Notes under the pieces: model-generated
Seen by the model: only the letters and a program-made list of their open reading frames with translations
What the model was told of the DNA's origin: nothing
Databases searched by the model: none
Translations under genes and position numbers: made by a program
Shown here: piece by piece, positions 1 to 9,974 of the stretch
Position numbering within the stretch: position 1 is the stretch's first letter
Layout of the letters: every line of letters begins with the position of its first letter
Assembly: GCF_009724245.1 (NCBI RefSeq)
Contig: NZ_WNNK01000013.1
Coordinates: 1-64,000 of the forward strand
DNA length: 64,000 nucleotides
Direction of reading: 5' to 3'
From: Pseudomonas spelaei
GTDB lineage: Bacteria; Pseudomonadota; Gammaproteobacteria; Pseudomonadales; Pseudomonadaceae

Positions 1-68
1 GGGCGCCTGCCAGTGGTCTTCAATGCTAAAGTCCCTCCCTCGATTTTGCTTTTCCCAAGGAAGCCGTT

Positions 69-3000
69 ATGCCGGATGCGACGTCCCTCAGTGCTGGATT
101 CATGGTGGTTCATGGCAATCGCCTGGATGAGCTGCGCAGCCTGGTGGTCAGTTGGATGCGTCGTTATCCCCTGGCCCCTCTGGAGAACGAAATTGCCTTG
201 GTGCAAAGCAACGGCATTGCTCAATGGCTCAAGCTTGCGCTCGCCGAAGATCCGGAAGATGACGATATGGGGGGCTGTGGCATCGCAGCCGCTATTGATG
301 TGCAGCTCCCCGGCAGCTTCATGTGGCAGCTCTATCGCATGGTTTTGGGCCGAGATGAAATTCCCGCCAAATCCCTGCTGGATAAAGCCCCGCTGACCTG
401 GCGCCTCATGCGCCTGCTCCCCGAACTGATCAATCAACCGCACTTCGAGCCACTGCAACGATTCCTGACCCACGACACCGATCTGCGTAAACGCTATCAA
501 CTGGCAGAGCGCCTGGCCGACCTGTTTGACCAATATCAGGTCTACCGCGCCGATTGGCTGGAGGACTGGGCCGCAGGTCGCCATCAACTGCGTAATGGCC
601 GAGGCGAATCCAAACCTCTGAGTCCCGCCAACTGCTGGCAAGCCGAACTGTGGCGTGCGCTGCTACTGGACGTAGGCGAGGAGGGCATGGCCCAAAGTCG
701 CGCCGGGGTTCATCAACGTTTCATCGAGCGTATTAACAACCTTGATAAGGCGCCTGCGGGCCTGCCTTCCCGAGTGATCGTTTTTGGCATCTCCTCTCTG
801 CCGGCCCAGGCCTTGGAAGCGCTCGCCGGTCTTGCCCGTTTCAGTCAGGTACTGCTCTGTGTTCACAACCCTTGTCGCCATCATTGGTCCGACATCGTTG
901 CGGATAAAGACCTACTGAGAAACGAATACAAGCGCCAGGCCCGCAAGGCCGGAATGCCCGTCACCATCGACCCGCAGACCCTGCACCAACATGCTCATCC
1001 GTTGCTTGCGGCATGGGGCAAACAGGGTCGTGACTACATCAACCTGCTGGACAGCTATGACGATCCCAACAGCTACCGGTCGGCATTCCGTGACGGCCGA
1101 ATCGACCTGTTCAGCGAGAGTGAGCCCACCACGTTGCTGAACCAATTGCAGGACGACATCCTCGAACTGCGCCCGCTCAATGAAACTCGAGATCTATGGC
1201 GTGCGGTCGATCTGGAGCAAGACACTTCAATCCGCTTCCACATTGCCCACAGCGCCCAGCGAGAAGTGGAAATCCTCCATGATCAATTGCTCCAACGCTT
1301 TAGCGAAAACCCTGATCTGCGCCCAAGGGACATCATCGTCATGGTCCCTGATGTCGACAGCTATGCTCCACACATCCGCGCCGTGTTCGGCCAACTGGAC
1401 AGACAGGATTCACGTTTCATCCCCTTCACGCTCACCGACCAGGGCCAACGGGGCCGTGACCCGCTGCTGATCGCCGTCGAGCACCTGCTCAAACTCCCCG
1501 ATAGCCGCTTCCCGGTCAGCGAAATTCTTGATCTGCTGGATGTCCCCGCACTGCGCGAGCGTTTCGCCATCAAGGAGCGCGACCTACCCACCCTGCACCG
1601 CTGGATCGAAGGAGCCGGCATCCGCTGGGGGCTTAACGCCGAGCAGCGCGCGGGCCTCGGTTTGCCGAGTGAATTGGAACAAAACAGCTGGCGTTTCGGC
1701 CTGCGCCGCATGCTCCTGGGCTACGCTGTGGGCACAGGCGTAGCCTGTGACGGCATTGAGCCCTACGACGAAATCGGTGGCCTCGATGCGGCGCTGATCG
1801 GCCCGTTGGTTGCGCTGCTGGACGCGTTGCACGATGTTCACCAAACACTTTCAACACCGGCCGCACCACGGGTGTGGGGTGAGCGCTTGCAAGACCTGAT
1901 GCAACGGTTCTTCCTGCCCAGTAACGAGCACGATGACTATCTCCTGGGCCAGCTTGAGCAACTGCGAGAGACCTGGCTGGAAACCTGCGAGTCCGTCGGC
2001 CTACAGGACGAGCTACCGCTGACGGTCGTCCGCGAAGCCTGGCTGGCTGGCCTTGACCAAGGCCGCCTGTCTCAACGCTTCCTTGCCGGCGCGGTCAACT
2101 TCTGTACGCTGATGCCAATGCGCGCCATCCCGTTCAAGCTGGTCTGCCTGCTGGGCATGAACGACGGTGATTACCCGCGCGCTCAACCCCCGTTGGACTT
2201 CGATCTGATGGGCAGCGACTACCGTCCCGGCGATCGGTCACGTCGCGAAGACGACCGCTATCTGTTACTGGAAGCGTTGCTCTCCGCCAGGGACCAGCTC
2301 TATATCAGTTGGGTTGGGCGCAGCATTCGTGATAACAGCGATCGTCCAGCCTCGGTGCTAATTGGCCAGTTGCGCGACCACCTTGTCAGCGGTTGGCACA
2401 CCAGGCATGGTGAGCCCCTGCTGGAGGCCATGACTCAAGAGCACCCACTCCAGCCCTTCAGCGCTCGCTACTTTCACGAAGGCGATACGCTGTTCAGCTA
2501 CGCCCGCGAATGGCAATTGCTCCATCAAGCCCAAAACGACATGGCCGACATTGGCCGTCTGGCTCCCTACGTTCAAGAAGAACCCCTGAGCCTCGGGCAG
2601 TTGCAGGACTTCCTGCGTAACCCTGTCCGACATTTCTTCAGCCAGCGCCTCAAGGTTTTCTTCGAGGCCGCCGAAGTGCCCCTGGCCGATGAAGAACCTT
2701 TTGTCCTCGATGCCCTGCAACGTTACAGCTTGAGCGACAGCCTGCTCGCAGCAGCGCTGACCCAACCCGACAACCTCGACGAAGCCCTCAATGCCCAGGC
2801 TCTGCGCCTCCAAGGCAGCGGCCTGCTCCCAATGGTTGGTTTCGGTGAGTGCCTGCGTAACGAGTTGATCGAACCTTTGCCCGACTTGCTGCAACGCTAT
2901 CAACAACTGTTGGCCCTCTGGCCCACGCCGCACACCAGCGCCGAGCCGATCAGCTTTGAGTATCAAGGCATTCAACTTGAAGGTTGGATAAGCGGGCTAC

Positions 3001-3518
3001 ACAGGCGCAGTGACGGTGGCTTGCTCAGCGTCACCACCATCCCCAACAGTATCGGTTCGATCAAGACCCGCAAGTGGCATCGTCTGGTTCGCCCATGGGT
3101 CAATCACTTGGTGGCTTGTGCCTGCGGACTGCCATTGAGCACCGGTCTGGTGGCCAGCGATGACACGTTGCTGTTGGCCCCACTGGAGCAACATACGGCA
3201 CAAGAAGTCCTTGGTAATGTATTGCTGGCCTGGCAAACCGGCATGAGCACGCCGCTGCCCGTTGCCGTCAAAACCGCTTTCGCCTGGCTCGGCCAGACCG
3301 ACCCGGTCAAAGCGCAAGCCGCCGCCAGCAAAACCTACGAGGGCGATGGCCAAACCACTGATGGCGAGCGTCGCGAAAGTCCTGCACTCACCCGACAATT
3401 TCCCGATTTCGCCGCCTTGGTGGCCAGTGAAGACTTCGAAGGCTGGTGTGAAACGCTGTACCGACCATTGATCACCGCGCCATGGCGATCCCTGAGCAGC
3501 GAGGAGGCCAACTCATGA
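69..3518 (+). CDS. recC: Exodeoxyribonuclease V subunit gamma (RecC)
   Basis: RecC is the scaffold and Chi-recognition subunit of the RecBCD helicase-nuclease that processes double-strand breaks for RecA loading. The 1149-residue product has the usual RecC length and an N-terminus typical of the family (ENEIALVQSNGIAQWLK near residue 40), with the inactivated helicase-like fold expected of RecC rather than canonical Walker motifs. The ATG at 69 follows an AAGGAAG ribosome site at about 57-63. Its stop codon TGA overlaps the recB ATG (ATGA, 3515-3518), so the two are translationally coupled. Gene order recC-recB-recD is that of Pseudomonas, unlike E. coli where ptrA lies between recC and recB. 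Confidence 0.96.
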   Translation: MPDATSLSAGFMVVHGNRLDELRSLVVSWMRRYPLAPLENEIALVQSNGIAQWLKLALAEDPEDDDMGGCGIAAAIDVQLPGSFMWQLYRMVLGRDEIPAKSLLDKAPLTWRLMRLLPELINQPHFEPLQRFLTHDTDLRKRYQLAERLADLFDQYQVYRADWLEDWAAGRHQLRNGRGESKPLSPANCWQAELWRALLLDVGEEGMAQSRAGVHQRFIERINNLDKAPAGLPSRVIVFGISSLPAQALEALAGLARFSQVLLCVHNPCRHHWSDIVADKDLLRNEYKRQARKAGMPVTIDPQTLHQHAHPLLAAWGKQGRDYINLLDSYDDPNSYRSAFRDGRIDLFSESEPTTLLNQLQDDILELRPLNETRDLWRAVDLEQDTSIRFHIAHSAQREVEILHDQLLQRFSENPDLRPRDIIVMVPDVDSYAPHIRAVFGQLDRQDSRFIPFTLTDQGQRGRDPLLIAVEHLLKLPDSRFPVSEILDLLDVPALRERFAIKERDLPTLHRWIEGAGIRWGLNAEQRAGLGLPSELEQNSWRFGLRRMLLGYAVGTGVACDGIEPYDEIGGLDAALIGPLVALLDALHDVHQTLSTPAAPRVWGERLQDLMQRFFLPSNEHDDYLLGQLEQLRETWLETCESVGLQDELPLTVVREAWLAGLDQGRLSQRFLAGAVNFCTLMPMRAIPFKLVCLLGMNDGDYPRAQPPLDFDLMGSDYRPGDRSRREDDRYLLLEALLSARDQLYISWVGRSIRDNSDRPASVLIGQLRDHLVSGWHTRHGEPLLEAMTQEHPLQPFSARYFHEGDTLFSYAREWQLLHQAQNDMADIGRLAPYVQEEPLSLGQLQDFLRNPVRHFFSQRLKVFFEAAEVPLADEEPFVLDALQRYSLSDSLLAAALTQPDNLDEALNAQALRLQGSGLLPMVGFGECLRNELIEPLPDLLQRYQQLLALWPTPHTSAEPISFEYQGIQLEGWISGLHRRSDGGLLSVTTIPNSIGSIKTRKWHRLVRPWVNHLVACACGLPLSTGLVASDDTLLLAPLEQHTAQEVLGNVLLAWQTGMSTPLPVAVKTAFAWLGQTDPVKAQAAASKTYEGDGQTTDGERRESPALTRQFPDFAALVASEDFEGWCETLYRPLITAPWRSLSSEEANS

Positions 3519-6500
3519 GCAGCATAAAACCCCTGGCCTTGGCGTTCCCGCTGCATGGCAGTCAACTGATCGAAGCCAGCGCCGGTACCGGCAAGACCTT
3601 CACCATCTCGGCGCTGTACCTGCGCCTGGTGCTGGGCCATGGTGGCGAAGCGTCGGGCTTTGGCCGCGAACTGCTGCCGCCACAAATCCTTGTCGTGACC
3701 TTCACCGATGCGGCGACCAAAGAATTGCGTGAACGCATCCGCACCCGCCTGGCCGAGGCGGCTCGCTTCTTTCGCGAAGAGACCGAAGCCCCCGACGCGC
3801 TGATTGCCGAACTGCGTGACCAATACCACGTTGAACAATGGCCCGGCTGCGCCAATCGCCTGGACATCGCCGCCCAATGGATGGACGAAGCCGCCGTCTC
3901 GACCATCCACAGTTGGTGCCAGCGTATGTTGCGCGAACACGCCTTCGACAGCGGCAGCCTGTTCACCCAGACCCTGGAAACCGACCACAGCGACTTGCTG
4001 GGCGAAGTGCTGCGCGACTACTGGCGCCTGTTCTGCTACCCGATGCACGGTGACACGCTGAATTGGGTACGCAATAACTGGGGTGGCCCGGCCGCCCTGA
4101 TGCCGCGAGTACGTGCATTGTTCGGCAGCGAGCGGCCCACAGATGAACAACGCGAACCTGCCGAACTGATCAGTGTTTGTCTGCAAGAGCGGCGTGACGC
4201 CTTGGTTGCTCTCAAGTCTCCCTGGCAACGCTGGGCCATCGAATTGCGGGATATCTGCCTGCAAGCCGTCGCCGCCAAAGCTGTCGATGGTCGCAAGATG
4301 CAGGCCCGTTACTTCGAACCCTGGTTTGAAAAAATCAGCGCCTGGGCTGCTGACGAGTCGGTGGAACAACTGGACATCGGTACCGGTTTCTCCCGCCTGA
4401 CGCCCGACGGCATGGCTGAAGCCTGGAAGGGCGATCCGCCGCAGCATCCAGGACTCGACGCCATGGCGGGTCTGAAAGCCAGTCTCGACGCTCTGCCCAC
4501 TCCGGATGCCGCCGTGTTGCAACACGCTGCAGGGTGGGTCGCAAAACGCTTCGAGGAAGAAAAGCGCCGTCGCGCCGAAATGGGCTTCGATGACATGCTC
4601 ATTCGCCTCGATGCTGCGCTGCAGGCCGACGGTGGCGAGCGCCTGGCCAGTGTGATCCGCGAGCAATTTCCGGTGGCGTTGATCGACGAATTCCAGGACA
4701 CCGACCCGGTGCAGTACCGCATCTTCGAGAGCATCTACCGCATCGAAGACAACAACCCCGAAAGCGGCCTGTTCCTGATCGGAGACCCGAAACAGGCGAT
4801 CTATGCCTTTCGCGGTGCCGACATCTACACCTACTTGCGCGCCCGTCAGGCCACCAGTGGCCGACTGCATACGCTGGGCACCAACTTTCGCTCCAGTCAC
4901 GCGATGGTGGAAGCGGTAAACCATGTGTTCCAGCGCGCTGAAAAAGGGCGCGGCGCGTTCTTGTTTCGTGAACCTGACGGTGAGAATCCGGTGCCGTTTC
5001 TGCCAGTGCTTTCCCAAGGCCGCAAGGAACAGTTGCAGGTCAACGGCCAGACACTGCCAGCCCTGAACATCTGGCACCTGCCCTCCGACCAACCCCTCTC
5101 TGGCGTGCTCTATCGCCAGCAACTGGCAGCCGCTTGCGCCAGCCAGATCGTGGCGTTGCTCAATGGTGGCCAGCAGGGCAGCGCAGGATTCGTCAGAGAC
5201 GACGCCTTCAACGGCGTACTGCCGTCGAACATCGCCATTCTTGTGCGCGATGGCAAAGAAGCACAGTCGGTGCGCGGTGAGCTGGCCGCCCGTGGTGTGC
5301 GCAGCGTGTACCTCTCCGACAAGGATTCGGTGTTCGCCGCCCAGGAAGCCCACGACCTGCTGGCCTGGCTCAAAGCCTGCGCCGAACCGGACGTCGAACG
5401 CCCCCTGCGTGCCGCGCTGGCCTGCGTCACCCTGAACCTGTCGCTGCCGGAACTGGAGCGTTTGAACCAGGACGAACTGGCGTGGGAAAAGCGCGTGATG
5501 CAATTCCGCGACTACCGTGCCATCTGGCGTACCCAAGGTGTATTGCCGATGCTTCGGCGCCTGCTTCACGACTTCAAGTTGCCACAAACCCTGATCGCTC
5601 GCAGCGACGGCGAGCGAGTGCTGACCAACTTGCTGCACCTCTCTGAACTGTTGCAACAAGCGGCGGCGGAACTGGATGGTGAACAGGCATTGATCCGCCA
5701 CTTGGCCGAACACCTGGCGCTCTCCGGCCAGGCGGGCGAAGAGCAAATACTGCGTCTGGAAAGCGATGAGCAACTGGTCAAAGTAGTGACCATTCACAAG
5801 TCCAAGGGGCTGGAATACGACTTGGTGTTTCTGCCGTTCATCTGTTCGGCGAAACCCGTGGACGGCAGCCGCCTGCCATTGCACTACCACGATGAAAACG
5901 GCAAATCCCAAGTGAGCCTCAGGCCAACCGCCGAGTTGATTGCCCAAGCCGACGATGAGCGTCTGGCCGAAGATCTACGTTTGTTCTACGTGGCGCTGAC
6001 ACGGGCAAAACATGCCTGTTGGCTCGGTGTCGCCGACCTCAAACGTGGTAATAACAACAGCTCGGTGTTGCACCTGTCGGCCTTGGGTTATTTGCTCGGC
6101 GGCGGCGCCTCGTTAAGCGAATCTGCCGGTCTTGCCCGCTGGCTTCTGGACTTGCAGGACGGCTGCTGCGCAATCCACTGCGCCGAAATGCCTGAAGCCG
6201 AAGCCATCGTGTTCCACCCGCCGCGCAACGAAGCTGCCTTGCTCGCGCCCTTGTTACCCAAACGCAAGGCCGCAGAAAACTGGTGGATCGCCTCCTACAG
6301 CGCTCTGCGTATTGGCGAAAGCATGAGCGCCGCCAGCCTGGAAGCGCCGGAAAGCCCGCAAGCCCAAAAGTTGTTCGACGACGAACGTCTCGATCCGGAT
6401 GCTCCGCGCGAAGTGGCTGCGTCCGGCGGCGATATTCATCGTTTTCCCCGCGGCCCTAACCCTGGGACGTTCCTCCATGGCCTGCTGGAGTGGGCCGGTG

Positions 6501-7189
6501 GCGAAGGCTTTAATGTCACGCCCGAAGCCATCGAAGACGCCGTCGCCCGGCGCTGCAATCGGCGCGGTTGGGAAGGCTGGATCAGTACGCTGAGCCATTG
6601 GTTACAGCATCTGCTGCAAGCGCCACTGGTGCTGGGTAACGGTCAGATGGCGCTCAACGGTTTGCAGCACTACCAGATCGAGATGGAGTTCTGGTTCGCC
6701 AGCCATAAAGTCGATGTCCTCGCTCTGGATAAGCTGGTGTGCCAACACACCCATAACGGTGTTTCCCGGGTGGCCGCCGAACCGGTGTTGCTCAACGGCA
6801 TGTTCAAGGGCTTTATCGACCTGACCTTCGAACATGATGGCCGTTATTACGTGGCCGACTACAAATCCAATTGGCTCGGCCCCGACGATTCGGCCTACAC
6901 CATGCAGGCCATGGAGCTGTCGATCCTCGACCATCGTTACGACCTGCAATACGTCCTTTACCTGCTGGCCCTGCATCGCCAGCTTAAGGCACGACTCGCT
7001 GACTACGATTACGACCGCCACATTGGCGGTGCGCTTTATCTGTTCCTGCGCGGTACCCATTCAGCGAGCCAGGGCGCCTATTTCACTCGGCCACCACGGG
7101 AGCTGATCGAGGGCCTGGACCTGTTGTTCCAAGGCAAACCGCTACCGCTCAAAGCCGAGCCAGCCTGGGAACAAGGAGTCCTGTTATGA
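3515..7189 (+). CDS. recB: Exodeoxyribonuclease V subunit beta (RecB)
   Basis: RecB is the 3'-5' helicase and the nuclease subunit of RecBCD. The 1224-residue product begins with a UvrD/Rep-type helicase: Walker A EASAGTGKTFT with Lys27, the Walker B-like block LIDEFQDTDPVQ near residue 390, GDPKQAIYAFRGAD after it, and VTIHKSKGLEYDLVF near residue 765. The C-terminal nuclease domain carries the catalytic pattern GFIDLTF...YYVADYKSN. I start it at ATG 3515, which overlaps the recC stop and is preceded by GAGGAGG at 3501-3507; an in-frame ATG at 3482 lies inside recC and lacks that support. Its stop overlaps the recD start by 4 bp. Confidence 0.96.
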   Translation: MSSIKPLALAFPLHGSQLIEASAGTGKTFTISALYLRLVLGHGGEASGFGRELLPPQILVVTFTDAATKELRERIRTRLAEAARFFREETEAPDALIAELRDQYHVEQWPGCANRLDIAAQWMDEAAVSTIHSWCQRMLREHAFDSGSLFTQTLETDHSDLLGEVLRDYWRLFCYPMHGDTLNWVRNNWGGPAALMPRVRALFGSERPTDEQREPAELISVCLQERRDALVALKSPWQRWAIELRDICLQAVAAKAVDGRKMQARYFEPWFEKISAWAADESVEQLDIGTGFSRLTPDGMAEAWKGDPPQHPGLDAMAGLKASLDALPTPDAAVLQHAAGWVAKRFEEEKRRRAEMGFDDMLIRLDAALQADGGERLASVIREQFPVALIDEFQDTDPVQYRIFESIYRIEDNNPESGLFLIGDPKQAIYAFRGADIYTYLRARQATSGRLHTLGTNFRSSHAMVEAVNHVFQRAEKGRGAFLFREPDGENPVPFLPVLSQGRKEQLQVNGQTLPALNIWHLPSDQPLSGVLYRQQLAAACASQIVALLNGGQQGSAGFVRDDAFNGVLPSNIAILVRDGKEAQSVRGELAARGVRSVYLSDKDSVFAAQEAHDLLAWLKACAEPDVERPLRAALACVTLNLSLPELERLNQDELAWEKRVMQFRDYRAIWRTQGVLPMLRRLLHDFKLPQTLIARSDGERVLTNLLHLSELLQQAAAELDGEQALIRHLAEHLALSGQAGEEQILRLESDEQLVKVVTIHKSKGLEYDLVFLPFICSAKPVDGSRLPLHYHDENGKSQVSLRPTAELIAQADDERLAEDLRLFYVALTRAKHACWLGVADLKRGNNNSSVLHLSALGYLLGGGASLSESAGLARWLLDLQDGCCAIHCAEMPEAEAIVFHPPRNEAALLAPLLPKRKAAENWWIASYSALRIGESMSAASLEAPESPQAQKLFDDERLDPDAPREVAASGGDIHRFPRGPNPGTFLHGLLEWAGGEGFNVTPEAIEDAVARRCNRRGWEGWISTLSHWLQHLLQAPLVLGNGQMALNGLQHYQIEMEFWFASHKVDVLALDKLVCQHTHNGVSRVAAEPVLLNGMFKGFIDLTFEHDGRYYVADYKSNWLGPDDSAYTMQAMELSILDHRYDLQYVLYLLALHRQLKARLADYDYDRHIGGALYLFLRGTHSASQGAYFTRPPRELIEGLDLLFQGKPLPLKAEPAWEQGVLL

Positions 7190-9237
7190 GCCTCTCGACG
7201 TTACCGCTTGAGGAACTGACGCCCCTCAGCCGCGCGGCCGATCTGCTGCAACTGCTCGAGCGTTGGGTCGAACGTGGCTGGTTGCGTGCGCTGGACAAAG
7301 CCTTTGTCGGCTTCCTCTACGAGCTCGATCCACAGGCCGATCCGCTGGTATTGCTGGCGGCTGCACTGACCAGTCACCAACTGGGCCACGGCCATGTTTG
7401 CCTGGACCTGTTCGAAACCCTCAAGGCCCCGGATTTTGCCCTGTCCCTGCCGCCTGAAGGCGACGTGCAAACCGGGGTCATGCTGCTGCCGTCGCAATTG
7501 CTCGATGGGCTCGATGGCGCCCACTGGTGTCATGCCCTGGCCGCCAGCCACTTGGTGGCGCTGGCGGTTGATGGCAGTGAATCGGCACACAGCCGGCCTT
7601 TGGTCCTGTCGGGCAAACGCTTGTATTTACGTCGCTATTGGACCTATGAGCGGCGCATCGATACGGCGTTGCGTCTGCGCCTTGCCACTTCGCAAAGCCC
7701 CCCCGCCGACTTGCCCCAACGCTTGAACGGGTTGTTCGAGCAGGCCACACCAGGTGCGGTGGTTGACTGGCAAAAGCTTGCCTGCGCCCTGGCCACTCGA
7801 GGTGCGTTCAGTATCGTCACGGGTGGGCCTGGTACTGGCAAGACCACTACCGTGGTGCGGCTGCTCGCGCTGTTGCAGGCGCCGGCCGTGGAGGGCGGCA
7901 GCGCGCTGCGCATTCGCCTGGCCGCACCCACCGGCAAGGCCGCTGCTCGCTTGACCGAGTCCATCAGCCAGCAAGTCCTGTCGCTGAAGGTGCCTGACGC
8001 CGTGCGGGAAAAAATCCCCACCCAGGTCACCACGGTTCACCGCTTGCTGGGCAGCCGGCCCGGCACCCGTCACTTTCGCCATCACCTCGGTAATCCATTG
8101 CCCCTGGATGTACTGGTGGTCGATGAAGCTTCAATGATCGACCTGGAAATGATGGCCAATCTGCTGGACGCCCTACCGCCTCATGCCCGGTTGATACTGC
8201 TCGGCGACAAAGACCAACTCGCGTCCGTTGAGGCCGGCGCCGTCCTCGGTGATTTATGCCGCGACGCCGAAGCTGGCTGGTACAGCGCGCAAACCCGCCA
8301 ATGGCTGCAAGCCGTCAGCGGCGAGGACCTCACTACCAGTGGCCTTCAGGAAGACCTGGACGGCAGCCATCCATTGGCCCAGCAAGTGGTCATGCTGCGC
8401 TACTCCCGGCGTTTCGGCGAAGGCAGCGGCATCGGCCAACTGGCACGTTGGGTCAACCAGCAGAATGCTGAAGAGGCTCGCCGATTGCTGGCCGCTCGTA
8501 GTCATGCAGACCTGTTTTGCGTCAGCCTCAAGGGCGAACACGACCATGCTTTGGAGCGCCTGGTGCTGGACGGGCAGGGCCACGGTGCCCACGGTTATCG
8601 CTATTACTTGAACCTGCTGCGCACTTCACGCCCGGCTCCGGATACACCACGAGATGATCCACAGTGGACCGACTGGGCTCGCCAACTGTTGCAAGCGTTC
8701 GATGCTTTCCAGTTATTGTGTGCCGTGCGCAAGGGCCCTTGGGGTGTCGAAGGCCTGAACCAACGCATCACTGCCGCTTTGCTCAAAGCCCGGCTGATTG
8801 ACAGTGATCAGCAGTGGTACGAAGGGCGCCCCGTACTGATGACCCGCAACGACTACGGCCTGGGCTTGATGAACGGCGATATTGGTATCGCCTTGAGACT
8901 GCCTGAAAGCGACGGCGGGCCACAGGTCTTGCGCGTGGCGTTTCCACGCAATGACGGCCAGGGCGGCGTGCGTTTTGTGTTACCCAGCCGCCTCAATGAT
9001 GTGGAAACCGTCTACGCCATGACCGTGCACAAATCCCAGGGCTCGGAATTTGCCCACACTGCGTTGATCCTGCCGGATGCGTTGAACCCTGTCCTGACCA
9101 AGGAATTGATCTACACCGGTATTACCCGCGCCAAAGACTGGTTCAGCCTGATTGAAACCCGTGGCGGGGTCTTCGAAGAAGCGGTGCGGCGCAAGGTGAA
9201 ACGATTGAGTGGGCTGATGTTGGAGCTGGTGGTTTGA
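7186..9237 (+). CDS. recD: Exodeoxyribonuclease V subunit alpha (RecD)
   Basis: RecD is the 5'-3' helicase of RecBCD (superfamily 1B). The 683-residue product has an N-terminal RecB-interacting region (about 1-150), Walker A GGPGTGKTTT with Lys219, Walker B VLVVDEASMID, and the C-terminal motif AMTVHKSQGSEFAHT followed by YTGITRAKD typical of RecD/TraA helicases. It is the last gene of a three-gene overlapping operon. Immediately after its stop there is a weak dyad (TGACC-GGAA-GGTCA at 9251-9264) flanked by A and T runs that could end the transcript. Confidence 0.96.
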   Translation: MSLSTLPLEELTPLSRAADLLQLLERWVERGWLRALDKAFVGFLYELDPQADPLVLLAAALTSHQLGHGHVCLDLFETLKAPDFALSLPPEGDVQTGVMLLPSQLLDGLDGAHWCHALAASHLVALAVDGSESAHSRPLVLSGKRLYLRRYWTYERRIDTALRLRLATSQSPPADLPQRLNGLFEQATPGAVVDWQKLACALATRGAFSIVTGGPGTGKTTTVVRLLALLQAPAVEGGSALRIRLAAPTGKAAARLTESISQQVLSLKVPDAVREKIPTQVTTVHRLLGSRPGTRHFRHHLGNPLPLDVLVVDEASMIDLEMMANLLDALPPHARLILLGDKDQLASVEAGAVLGDLCRDAEAGWYSAQTRQWLQAVSGEDLTTSGLQEDLDGSHPLAQQVVMLRYSRRFGEGSGIGQLARWVNQQNAEEARRLLAARSHADLFCVSLKGEHDHALERLVLDGQGHGAHGYRYYLNLLRTSRPAPDTPRDDPQWTDWARQLLQAFDAFQLLCAVRKGPWGVEGLNQRITAALLKARLIDSDQQWYEGRPVLMTRNDYGLGLMNGDIGIALRLPESDGGPQVLRVAFPRNDGQGGVRFVLPSRLNDVETVYAMTVHKSQGSEFAHTALILPDALNPVLTKELIYTGITRAKDWFSLIETRGGVFEEAVRRKVKRLSGLMLELVV

Positions 9238-9398
9238 ATTGTAAAAAAACTGACCGGAAGGTCACTGTTTAATTCTACTTCAGGCGTATGATTTTTCTGA
9301 GAAAATGGCGGAATCCTCCGAGGCAACGTTTCGTGGGATTTCCTGCCGTTGTGCTATCGTTGCGGCATCATCCCGAGAAGATCAAAGAGAATCGCTGC

Positions 9399-9974
9399 AT
9401 GAACGTGGCTGTTTCGCCCACAAAGCGTCGTTTGAGTTGGAGACGAATGCTGTTGTTGGCGGTTCTGTGGGTACTTGCGCCGGTTACGGTGGCGCAAACG
9501 CCTGCCCCCGCCAGCATGGCCGACCAAAGGGCCCAGGCGGTAACTCAAGTGGTACTCGGGATTCTCAGTTATGCCCGCTGGCCGGTGGAGCCTGCGCAGT
9601 TACGACTGTGCATTGTCGGGCCGACCCAATACACCGATGATTTGGTCAAGGGCACGACCCAGGCCACTGGTCGCCCGGTGGTGGTGCAGCGCCTGCTGGC
9701 CGGTCACCCCGATATTGCCAACGCCTGCGACGCGGTCTACATCGGTCAGTTGACCAGCGATGAACGCACCCGCCTGTTCGCCTCATTGACCGGTCGTCCA
9801 GTACTGAGCATCAGCGAAGGTGGAGACCAGTGCACGGTAGGTAGTCTGTTCTGCCTGCGGGTCGGTGATGAGCAAGTGTCGTTTGAGGTCAACCTTGACT
9901 CTGTCGCCCGCAGCGGTGTGCGTATTCACCCCAGCGTGCTGCAACTGTCCCGCCGTCGGGCGCCGGAATCATGA
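9399..9974 (+). CDS. yfiR: YfiR, periplasmic repressor of diguanylate cyclase YfiN
   Basis: YfiR is a redox-sensitive periplasmic protein that binds and inhibits the membrane diguanylate cyclase YfiN. The 191-residue product starts at ATG 9399 with a charged n-region and a hydrophobic stretch (about residues 16-32) ending VAQ, a signal peptide. Four cysteines sit at 71, 110, 145 and 152, the same numbers described for P. aeruginosa YfiR, where they form two disulfides. Upstream in-frame codons to 9288 are available but would put extra residues before the signal peptide. The stop overlaps the yfiN ATG by 4 bp. The order yfiR-yfiN-yfiB matches P. aeruginosa. Confidence 0.93.
   Translation: MNVAVSPTKRRLSWRRMLLLAVLWVLAPVTVAQTPAPASMADQRAQAVTQVVLGILSYARWPVEPAQLRLCIVGPTQYTDDLVKGTTQATGRPVVVQRLLAGHPDIANACDAVYIGQLTSDERTRLFASLTGRPVLSISEGGDQCTVGSLFCLRVGDEQVSFEVNLDSVARSGVRIHPSVLQLSRRRAPES

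Noticed and set aside
3335..5947. 870-codon open frame on the minus strand across recB
   Set aside because: Lies wholly antisense to recC/recB, has no recognisable domain, and arises because GC-rich codon usage keeps the opposite frame open.
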